Shown: positions 54,560 through 61,170 of the stretch, in pieces
Layout: the number at the start of each line of letters is the position of its first letter
How positions within the stretch are numbered: position 1 is the stretch's first letter
NCBI GenBank assembly: GCA_028279875.1
Contig: JANQMU010000146.1
Coordinates: 1-64,000, forward strand
Length of the DNA stretch: 64,000 nt
Direction of reading: 5' to 3'
Source of the DNA: Rhizobiaceae bacterium
GTDB lineage: Bacteria > Pseudomonadota > Alphaproteobacteria > Rhizobiales > Rhizobiaceae
Notes under the pieces: model-generated
Databases searched by the model: none
What the model was told of the DNA's origin: nothing
What the model saw: the letters and a program-made list of their open reading frames with translations, nothing else
Position numbers and translations under genes: made by a program

Positions 54560-54575
54560 TTATCTTCTACGATAA
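54560..54575. promoter_or_regulatory. Possible RtcR upstream activator site 1
   Basis: TTATC and GATAA flank TTCTAC. It lies in the A/T-rich rtcR-rsr intergenic region, about 140 bases upstream of the predicted start point, a usual distance for a sigma-54 activator site. Confidence 0.35.
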
Positions 54576-54624
54576 TTTCCTATAAAAATAAATAATAAAA
54601 ACACCGACCAATTTCGCTTTATGA

Positions 54625-54643
54625 GAAATAATCTCATTATTTC
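54625..54643. promoter_or_regulatory. Possible RtcR upstream activator site 2
   Basis: GAAATAAT and ATTATTTC are perfect 8-base inverted arms around CTC. It lies about 50 bases upstream of the candidate sigma-54 promoter and could bind RtcR. Confidence 0.45.
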
Positions 54644-54676
54644 AATAGGTTAGTGATTCTCCATTTTTTCTTTTTT

Positions 54677-54692
54677 TGTCTGCGGCTTTGCG
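54677..54692 (+). promoter_or_regulatory. Candidate sigma-54 promoter of rsr-Y RNA-rtcB
   Basis: TGTCTGCGGCTTTGCG matches the consensus spacing: a G(T) at -24, ten bases, then GC at -12 within TTTGC. The -24 element has GT rather than GG. It ends 34 bases before the rsr start, and RtcR is encoded divergently next to it. Confidence 0.5.
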
Positions 54693-54726
54693 CAAAACTG
54701 CTCCCGTACACAAAGGAAAGAGAAAA

Positions 54727-56283
54727 ATGGCAAACAAATCCGTGTTTGCGTCAATTCGAGGCCGGATGCTCCCGAAAGCTGATGCAATCAACAAAGAAGG
54801 AGCTCCGGCCTACCGCTATCAGGACCGGCAGCAAATCGCACAACTGGCAATTACCGGAACGGTCGGCAACCTTTTTTATCAGTCCGACTATGTCGAACTG
54901 GCGAAGGTTCTCGAGGCGGCGGACAGGGTGTCGCCTGAATTCCTGGCCAAGACAGCCATTCACGTTCGCGAAAAGGGCCATATGAAGGATATGCCCGCCC
55001 TGTTGCTGGCAATTCTTGCGTCCCGCGATACGCAGTTGCTGTCGGTTGCGTTCCCCCGGGTCGTGACCAACGGCAAGATGCTGCGCAATTTTGTTCAGAT
55101 CATGCGGTCCGGCCAGACCGGCCGCAAGTCTCTCGGGTCCCGCCCGAAGGCGCTGGTATCGGCCTGGCTGAAGACCGCATCTGATCGGCAGTTGCTGCAG
55201 GCGTCCGTCGGTAACGATCCGTCGCTGGCGGACGTCATCAAGATGGTTCATCCGAAACCCGGCAGCAAGGAGCGCGAGGCCCTGTTTGCCTGGTTGATCG
55301 GCAAGCCATGCGATGTCGCCAGACTGCCGCCGGACGTGCGTGCCTTCATCGCCTACAGGAAAAATGGCGGCGGTCCGTTGCCGGACCTCCCGTTCCAGAT
55401 GCTGACGCATCTGCCGTTGACCGCAGAGGAATGGGCGGAAATTGCCCGCAATGGAAGCTGGCAGATGGTTCGCATGAATCTCAACACCTTCCATCGCCAT
55501 GGCGCCTTCGGCATCAAGGACGTGACGACAGACGTTGCAGCGATCCTTCGCGATCCGGCACGCATCAAGGCGGCGCGGGTTTTCCCGTATCAGTTGATGA
55601 CGGCCTATCAGTCGCTTTGCGCGGATATGCCTGCGGAAATCAGGGATGCCCTGCATGATGCGATGGAGATCGCGGTTGCGAATGTGCCGAAGATTGATGG
55701 CCAGGTGGTGGTGTGCCCGGATGTGTCCGGGTCCATGACAGCGCCGGTTACGGGTCACCGTATGGGCGCAACAACCGCAACCACCTTTGTCGACATTGCC
55801 GCCCTGGTTTCGGCCGCCTTTTTGCGCCGCAACCGTGGAACGCGGGTGCTGCCGTTTGAATTCTGGGTTCGCGATGTGAAGCTTGAAGCGCGTGATACGA
55901 TCTTGAGCAATGCGACGCGTCTGGCCGCTGTGGCTGGTGGCGGGACCAACTGTTCCGCACCGCTGGAGTGGCTGATCGCCCGCAGGCAGGCACCGGACCT
56001 GGTGGTCTTCGTTTCGGACAACCAGTCCTGGGCTGATGCGGGGCGCAAACATGTGGCGACACCCATGATGCGCAACTGGGCAAAGCTCAAGACCCGCAAC
56101 CCGAAGGCAAAGCTGGTCTGCATCGACATTGCGCCCTATGGCACCACCCAGGTGAAATCCCGCGAGGATGTTCTGAACATCGGGGGATTCTCCGATGCGG
56201 TGTTCGATCAGATCGCGGCCTTTGCCGAGGACCGGCTGGGGCCTGAGCACTGGATCAGCGAGATCGAAGCGGTCGAACTGTGA
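54727..56283 (+). CDS. rsr: Rsr, bacterial Ro60/TROVE protein
   Basis: This 518-residue protein has an N-terminal TROVE ring of HEAT-like repeats (about 10-320; for example QLAITGTVGNLFYQSDYVELAKVLEAA) and a C-terminal vWA domain (about 325-515) with an intact MIDAS, DVSGS from Asp332, then TFVDIAALVSAAF and VVFVSDNQSW. Ro60 proteins bind misfolded RNAs and Y RNAs and guide exonucleases such as PNPase. Start ATG 54727 follows AAGGAAAGAG. It precedes the Y-RNA-like genes and rtcB in the same direction. Confidence 0.93.
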   Translation: MANKSVFASIRGRMLPKADAINKEGAPAYRYQDRQQIAQLAITGTVGNLFYQSDYVELAKVLEAADRVSPEFLAKTAIHVREKGHMKDMPALLLAILASRDTQLLSVAFPRVVTNGKMLRNFVQIMRSGQTGRKSLGSRPKALVSAWLKTASDRQLLQASVGNDPSLADVIKMVHPKPGSKEREALFAWLIGKPCDVARLPPDVRAFIAYRKNGGGPLPDLPFQMLTHLPLTAEEWAEIARNGSWQMVRMNLNTFHRHGAFGIKDVTTDVAAILRDPARIKAARVFPYQLMTAYQSLCADMPAEIRDALHDAMEIAVANVPKIDGQVVVCPDVSGSMTAPVTGHRMGATTATTFVDIAALVSAAFLRRNRGTRVLPFEFWVRDVKLEARDTILSNATRLAAVAGGGTNCSAPLEWLIARRQAPDLVVFVSDNQSWADAGRKHVATPMMRNWAKLKTRNPKAKLVCIDIAPYGTTQVKSREDVLNIGGFSDAVFDQIAAFAEDRLGPEHWISEIEAVEL

Positions 56284-56297
56284 AGTGCATGAGTAAG

Positions 56298-56325
56298 GGA
56301 AGCGGATGGGCGATCATCCGCTTCC
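56298..56325 (+). terminator. Strong hairpin after rsr
   Basis: GGAAGCGGATG and CATCCGCTTCC form a perfect 11-bp stem with loop GGCGAT, 15 bases past the rsr stop. No T-run follows, so it is more likely a processing or protective hairpin, or partial terminator, between rsr and the Y RNAs. Confidence 0.5.
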
Positions 56326-56429
56326 GACAATCAACCGGATTTGCCGCAATCGGAACGAAGCGGAATTAGGCCCCGGGGACGGTACGCCTCTTCGATCTCG
56401 TCACCGGAGCCAGCAAGGAAAGGAATTCA

Positions 56430-56566
56430 GTCTTGGCGAATGCCGATGGAACTACAGCCATCTCCGGAGGTTGTGCGGGTAGCGCCGCACCGCAGTGAAG
56501 CCATTGCGTAGCTCAAGTGCTTAGAGCGCCGGTCCAACCGTTTCATCAAACCCTTGTCGCCAAGAC
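56430..56566 (+). ncRNA. Y-RNA-like RNA 1 with permuted tRNA-like domain
   Basis: Ends pair perfectly: GTCTTGGCGA (56430-56439) with TCGCCAAGAC (56557-56566). A second stem follows: GATGGAAC (56445-56452) with GTTTCATC (56540-56547), separated from the first by ATGCC and an opposing CCTTG-containing loop. The distal end carries a T-arm-like hairpin (56473-56490), an acceptor-like stem CGCAGTG/CATTGCG (56491-56508) closed by AAGC, then TA and a D arm GCTC...GAGC (56511-56527). That is the order of a circularly permuted tRNA, as reported for YrlA-type Y RNAs. The position between rsr and rtcB supports it. The T loop here is not canonical. Confidence 0.75.
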
Positions 56567-56612
56567 CCATAAAACAGGACAGAAATTGGAGATCGTGGAA
56601 GCAAGCAAATCA

Positions 56613-56745
56613 GGGCGAATGCCGATGGAACTACATCGATCATTAATCGCCAGGTCGCGGGTTCGAGCCCCGTCGTCACCATCATTCATGGTGACGTAGC
56701 TCAGTTGGTAGAGCAGGAGTAATGTTTCATCAATCCTTGTCGCCC
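56613..56745 (+). ncRNA. Y-RNA-like RNA 2 with permuted tRNA-like domain
   Basis: It has the same plan as RNA 1. End stem: GGGCGA (56613-56618) with TCGCCC (56740-56745). The next stem is identical to RNA 1: GATGGAAC (56624-56631) with GTTTCATC (56724-56731), with the same ATGCC and CCTTG internal loop. The tRNA-like end has a canonical T arm, GCGGG-TTCGAGC-CCCGT (56657-56673), an acceptor stem CGTCACCAT/ATGGTGACG (56674-56696) capped by CATTC, then TA and D arm GCTC-AGTTGGTA-GAGC (56699-56714). This is the clearest of the three. Conserved stem and loop are the likely Rsr-binding part. Confidence 0.82.
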
Positions 56746-56813
56746 GACCGAATGAAGGGATGCCCGCGGGATTACAGATAGACGCAGTTCATTCAAAGCG
56801 AATGGATGGCCGA

Positions 56814-56900
56814 GGTTGAAGCCGAGGCGTGCTGGTTTGAGTCCAGCCCGGAGACATCCGGTGGCGGAATATTATCTCGCAACCCACTTGCCCTTCACCC
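56814..56900 (+). ncRNA. Third tRNA-like element, divergent Y-RNA-like
   Basis: T arm GCTGG-TTTGAGT-CCAGC (56831-56847), short acceptor-like stem CCGGA/TCCGG (56848-56861) capped by GACA, TG, then a three-pair D arm GCG...CGC (56864-56880) of the type seen in tRNA-Leu. A closing stem GGTTGAAG with CTTCACCC (56814-56821, 56893-56900, one mismatch) surrounds it. The GATGGAAC/GTTTCATC stem of RNAs 1 and 2 is absent. An alternative, unpermuted pairing GGATG (56804) with CATCC (56855) is possible. Whether it is a separate RNA or a 5'-leader structure of rtcB is open. Confidence 0.5.
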
Positions 56901-56919
56901 GCGGGCGGAAGCCCGCGGG
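56898..56919 (+). terminator. GNRA-capped hairpin before rtcB
   Basis: CCCGCGGGC and GCCCGCGGG form a perfect 9-bp stem closed by a GGAA tetraloop, 46 bases before the rtcB start. It lacks a T-run. It may end the Y RNA region, protect the rtcB message, or be part of the third element. Confidence 0.5.
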
Positions 56920-56965
56920 ACCGTATTGTACATTCAGTGTCTTCCACAATCTTGAGAAGAGAACA

Positions 56966-58381
56966 ATGACCAAAGAACACGAAACCGAACTGACGGGTGA
57001 AATCCTGAAAGGCTGGGGACATGTGCCCGGAAAGGCCTTCGGTGAAGCGCTTCGCCACGGGGTCATTGCCCTTGAAGAGGGAAAGACACTGGCCGAAATC
57101 CGTGAAATGCTGGAGGGTCACAAGCCGCCGCCCGTCCTGCCTCTTCGGGAGGCCGGGCAGACGTCCTTCCATGTCAACATCGAGGCCGACAGTCTCGATG
57201 AAACCGAGAATATCGCTTCGGTGAAGCAGCATATGACCGAACTGATGCGTACGCCGACGATTGAGGCCGGCGCCATCATGCCGGATGCCTGTCCGGCCGG
57301 TTCAGCGGGAACCATTCCGGTCGGCGGCATTGCAGCCGCTCGCAATGCGATCCATCCCGGCATGCATTCGGCGGATATCTGCTGCTCGGTGATGATCTCC
57401 AATCTGGGCAAGGCCAGCCCCGCGGCGGTTCTGGATGCGGCGCAGCGCGTCACCCATTTCGGACCCGGCGGACGCCGTCAGGGCCAGCGGTTCACGGTGA
57501 GCCAGAAACTGGTGGACGGATTTCGCGAGAACCGTTTTCTCGCCAACCCGAAAATCCAGCGTATGATGCATGAGCACATGGGTACACAAGGTGACGGGAA
57601 CCATTTTCTGTTTGTCGGCAAATCCCGCGCGACCGGTGACACATGCGTGGTGACGCATCACGGGTCGCGCGGACCGGGCGCCGGTTTGTACAAGCTTGGA
57701 ATGGATGTGGCGAACCGGTTTCGCAAGAAACTGTCGCCTGAGACACTGAAGCAGAATGCCTGGATTCCGGCCGATACGGAGGAAGGCGCCGAATATTGGA
57801 AAGCCCTGCAACTCGTGCGCAAGTGGACCAAGGCGAACCATACCGGCATTCATCAGGCAACCGTCGAAGCCGTTGGTGCGGATCTGGCAGACCGTTTCTG
57901 GAACGAGCACAATTTCGTTTTCAAACGGGATGACCTTTTCTACCACGCAAAAGGCGCAACGCCGGCCTGGGGTGACTATGCGGCCGACTCTACCGGCCTG
58001 ACCCTCATTCCGCTCAACATGTCCGAACCGGTGCTTGTTGTGCGCGGAAAGGATGCCGATCATGGCCTCGGCTTCAGCCCGCATGGCGCCGGACGCAATT
58101 TCTCGCGCTCCGAGCACAAGCGGCGCAACAGCCAGTTGACGCCGGAGGAGATGTTGAAACTGGAAACCGAGGGGCTGGATATCCGGTTCTTCGAAAACAG
58201 GATCGACATTTCCGAGCTGCCGTCGGGCTATAAGGACGCCAATTCGGTCGTTACGCAGATCGACACCTACGGCCTCGCGGAGATCGAGGACTATATCGAT
58301 CCATATGGCTGCATCATGGCCGGTGACATCGAACCGTTCTGGAAGTCGCGCAAGGAAAAAAGAAAAGGCAGGCGCGGGTAA
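56966..58381 (+). CDS. rtcB: RtcB RNA ligase
   Basis: This 471-residue enzyme joins RNA ends with 2',3'-cyclic phosphate or 3'-phosphate to 5'-OH ends using GTP and Mn2+. Seen: SADICCSV with Asp137 and Cys140 as metal ligands, GTQGDGNHFLFVG, VVTHHGSRGPG, YHAKGATPAWG with His327 as the likely guanylylated residue, and FSPHGAGRNFSRSEHKRR. Start ATG 56966 follows GAGAAGAG; the longer frame from 56816 reads through the RNA genes. No rtcA gene follows. Confidence 0.94.
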   Translation: MTKEHETELTGEILKGWGHVPGKAFGEALRHGVIALEEGKTLAEIREMLEGHKPPPVLPLREAGQTSFHVNIEADSLDETENIASVKQHMTELMRTPTIEAGAIMPDACPAGSAGTIPVGGIAAARNAIHPGMHSADICCSVMISNLGKASPAAVLDAAQRVTHFGPGGRRQGQRFTVSQKLVDGFRENRFLANPKIQRMMHEHMGTQGDGNHFLFVGKSRATGDTCVVTHHGSRGPGAGLYKLGMDVANRFRKKLSPETLKQNAWIPADTEEGAEYWKALQLVRKWTKANHTGIHQATVEAVGADLADRFWNEHNFVFKRDDLFYHAKGATPAWGDYAADSTGLTLIPLNMSEPVLVVRGKDADHGLGFSPHGAGRNFSRSEHKRRNSQLTPEEMLKLETEGLDIRFFENRIDISELPSGYKDANSVVTQIDTYGLAEIEDYIDPYGCIMAGDIEPFWKSRKEKRKGRRG

Positions 58382-58388
58382 CCGCGCC
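58371..58388 (+). terminator. Hairpin at rtcB end
   Basis: GGCGCGG and CCGCGCC form a 7-bp stem with loop GTAA, overlapping the rtcB stop codon. No T-run follows. It could close the rsr-rtcB transcript. Confidence 0.4.
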
Positions 58389-58444
58389 CGCCACAACAAT
58401 CTTTGAGGGGCGGTGCATTCCTTGCGCCGCCTGCCCGGTGCCCG

Positions 58445-59704
58445 TCAGCGAATGAGAATGGCCCGGAAATCATTGACATTGGTGCCGGTCGGGCCCGGCA
58501 CGAACAGCGTTCCGGCCAGATCGAAGGCGCCCCAGGCGTCGTTGTTCGCCAGCAGCTCGGCCGGGTCGCCGCCGGCGCGGCGAATGGCCGCCGCCGTGCC
58601 GCCATCGGCAAACGCGCCGGCATTGTCCTCGGAGCCGTCAATGCCGTCGGTGTCGGCCGCCAGGGCGTGAATGCCGGCCATGCCGTCAATGTCGAGCGCC
58701 AGCGACAGCAGGAATTCGCTGTTGCGGCCGCCGCGTCCCTTGTGGCGCAGGGTGACGGTGGTTTCCCCGCCGGAGAGCAGGATCACCGGCGTGGAAAAGG
58801 GCTGGTCGCGGCGGGCAATCTGCCGTGCCATGGCGGCATGCATATGGGCGATTTCCCGGGCTTCGCCTTCGATCGCGTCCGACAGGATCACGGCTTCGAG
58901 GCCCCGGTCGCGGGCGGTGCGGGCAGCCGCCTCCAGCGAAATCTGCGCCGAGGCGATGATGTGGACCTCATGGCCGGCAAATCGCGGATCGTCGGGCGCG
59001 GGCGCGGCGGCTTCCTCCGACATCAGATGGGCATGGACCGCCGGCGGCAGGTCCAGCGCGTAGCGGCGCACCAGGGCGCGGGCATCCTCGACGGTGCTTT
59101 TGCTGGCAATGGTCGGGCCGGAGGCGACATGGGCGGCGATGTCGCCCGGAATGTCGGATACGATCAGCGAAACCACACGGGCCGGATGGGCCGCCAGTGC
59201 CAGCCGGCCGCCCTTGACCATCGAAGCATGTTTGCGGATGCAGTTCATGTCGTCGATCGGCGCGCCGGATGCCAGCAGCGCTTCGTTAAGCGCCATCTCG
59301 TCGGCCAGGGTCATGCCGGGGGGCGGGGCCGGCAGCAGCGACGAGCCGCCGCCGCAGATCAGGGCGATGACCAGATCGTCTTCGGTGAGGCCCCGAACGG
59401 TCTCGAACAGCGCCTGCGTGCCCTTGATGCCGGCCTCGTCCGGCACCGGATGGGCGGCCTCCAGCACGGTGATCTGCCGACAGTCGCAGCCATAGCCGTA
59501 GCGGGTCACCACGGTGCCGCTCAGCGGCCCGTCCCATTGATCCTCCAGCGCCCGGGCAAGCTGCGCGGCGCCCTTGCCGGCGCCGATCACGACGGTCCGG
59601 CCCTTCGGCTTCGGCGGCAGGTGGCCGCCAATCGTCCTTTCCGGCAGCGCGGCGTTCACCGCGGCATGAAAGAGCGATTCCAGCAGGTCGTGTTCTGTGC
59701 TCAT
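58445..59704 (-). CDS. Glycerate 2-kinase, MOFRL family
   Basis: This 419-residue kinase is of the GckA/TtuD type. Seen: [17 protein letters not shown], the Gly-rich [41 protein letters not shown] with the catalytic Lys region, and the C-terminal MOFRL block [28 protein letters not shown] followed by [16 protein letters not shown]. It phosphorylates D-glycerate in serine or glyoxylate metabolism. Its start overlaps the adenylate cyclase stop as ATGA. Confidence 0.9.
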   Translation of the reverse strand: MSTEHDLLESLFHAAVNAALPERTIGGHLPPKPKGRTVVIGAGKGAAQLARALEDQWDGPLSGTVVTRYGYGCDCRQITVLEAAHPVPDEAGIKGTQALFETVRGLTEDDLVIALICGGGSSLLPAPPPGMTLADEMALNEALLASGAPIDDMNCIRKHASMVKGGRLALAAHPARVVSLIVSDIPGDIAAHVASGPTIASKSTVEDARALVRRYALDLPPAVHAHLMSEEAAAPAPDDPRFAGHEVHIIASAQISLEAAARTARDRGLEAVILSDAIEGEAREIAHMHAAMARQIARRDQPFSTPVILLSGGETTVTLRHKGRGGRNSEFLLSLALDIDGMAGIHALAADTDGIDGSEDNAGAFADGGTAAAIRRAGGDPAELLANNDAWGAFDLAGTLFVPGPTGTNVNDFRAILIR

Positions 59705-61134
59705 GATGGTTCCGGCGTTTTGGACAGTTTTCGAACCCACACTTTGATGCCGACATCGCGGCCACGCAAGGTCTGCCGTTCCGGTCTGGCGGTGTAGCCG
59801 TCGAGCAGCGGGTGTGTACCACCGCGTTCGCGCTTCGCCGCTTCGGCCAGTTGGTCGCTGATGACGCAGTCGGTGTCGAATGTGCGCGTCAGTTCCTCCA
59901 GCCGGCTGGCGACATTGACGGTATCGCCGAGGGTGGCGAATTCCAGCCGCCGCTCGGTGCCGATATCGCCGAGAATGGCCGGGCCGAAATGCAGGCCGAG
60001 CGACACGGCAATGGCGTCTTCGCCGCGCCGGGTCCGCTCAGTGTTCCAGGCAGCGATGCGGCCGATGATCGTTTCGGCACAGTGCAGCGCGTCGCCGGCG
60101 TCGTGCTCGCCTGTCTCCGGCGTGCCGAAGGTCACCATGGCTCCGTCGCCGAGATATTTGTCGAGCGTGCCGCCATGGTCGAATACGGCCTCCTCGACCA
60201 GCCGGTGGAAATCGCGCAGCAGCGACACCACGGCTTCAGGCGTGTCGCGCTCGGCCAGCCGGGTGAAGCCGACGATATCGGCGAACATCACGGCGACGTC
60301 CTGGGCCCTGACGGCGCCGAGCGGCTGGTCGCGCTCGGCCAGGCGATCGACGATACCGGGCGGGAAATAGCGGGCGAGATTGGAGCGCTCGCGCGAAATG
60401 CCCGCTTGCCGCACGACCATCTGGTTCATCCGGAACGAATTGATGGCGAGAATGCTGGCGACGATCAGCAGCACCGAGACTTCCTCGATGCGGCTGAAAA
60501 CATCGACGATGTTCGGATCGATCAGGTCGAGCAGGCGCTTGTCGCCGCCGACCGCCTGGCGGAGCCGGTCCGTCAGCGCGCCGTCGGTGCTGCCGAGAAA
60601 GAGGATCAGCATCATGCCGGAAAGCCAGAGGCCAGCCGTCCAGACCCCGTAGAAGATGACCGTGCGCCAGGAATAGCCGAGCGTCGTCGCCGCCAGGAAA
60701 ATGTAGAAATATTTGAAATTCTCCAGCTTGTACTGGGTGGCGCTGGGCCAGTCGCTGTCGAAAAACGGATTGGGCACCAGCATGCCGAACACCATCAGCG
60801 CAATGTCCAGAAAGATCAGCGCCAGTTCCCAGCGCGAACGGCCGACCCGGCCGATGCGCAACTGCAGCCAGCCGGTGATGGCAAGACCAATCAGGATGGC
60901 GTGGTAGTAGAGGACATCCCAGGTGGGAATGGTCATCACCAGCAGCAGGGCGGTCACGGCCAGTGCAACCCAGCGCGCACGGACCGCCAGTGTCAGTCCG
61001 ACCCGCTTGTTGTGCTCCAGCGCCTGCATCAGGTGGCGGTTGGAGGCCTCGGCCGCTTCCGGGCGCGGCACATCGTTGAAATTGAACCAGGAGGCCCGTC
61101 TCCTGGTGTCGGGATTGGCGGCGCCGGCGGCCAT
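59701..61134 (-). CDS. Membrane-bound class III adenylate/guanylate cyclase
   Basis: This 477-residue protein has an N-terminal region with about six membrane helices (residues 48-250) and a C-terminal cyclase homology domain (about 285-450). Seen: [24 protein letters not shown] with the metal Asp, [47 protein letters not shown] with the Asn/Arg region of the active site. There is no HAMP domain. The Thr-Leu-Gly-Asp-Thr pattern is typical of bacterial cAMP producers. It is translationally coupled to the glycerate kinase gene. Confidence 0.9.
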   Translation of the reverse strand: MAAGAANPDTRRRASWFNFNDVPRPEAAEASNRHLMQALEHNKRVGLTLAVRARWVALAVTALLLVMTIPTWDVLYYHAILIGLAITGWLQLRIGRVGRSRWELALIFLDIALMVFGMLVPNPFFDSDWPSATQYKLENFKYFYIFLAATTLGYSWRTVIFYGVWTAGLWLSGMMLILFLGSTDGALTDRLRQAVGGDKRLLDLIDPNIVDVFSRIEEVSVLLIVASILAINSFRMNQMVVRQAGISRERSNLARYFPPGIVDRLAERDQPLGAVRAQDVAVMFADIVGFTRLAERDTPEAVVSLLRDFHRLVEEAVFDHGGTLDKYLGDGAMVTFGTPETGEHDAGDALHCAETIIGRIAAWNTERTRRGEDAIAVSLGLHFGPAILGDIGTERRLEFATLGDTVNVASRLEELTRTFDTDCVISDQLAEAAKRERGGTHPLLDGYTARPERQTLRGRDVGIKVWVRKLSKTPEPS

Positions 61135-61170
61135 TGCGGAACTCCAGAGCTATTCGGTAGCGAAGATGTG

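Noticed and set aside
56690-56714. A normal tRNA gene suggested by the D-arm sequence GTAGCTCAGTTGGTAGAG
   Set aside because: No anticodon arm or T arm follows in order; the matching T arm lies upstream, which fits a permuted Y RNA domain.
56804-56859. Leu- or Ser-type tRNA gene
   Set aside because: Only about 56 bases lie between the possible acceptor arms, with no anticodon arm.
56816-56965. Fifty-residue N-terminal extension of RtcB
   Set aside because: It overlaps tRNA-like structures, lacks a ribosome site and does not resemble RtcB proteins.
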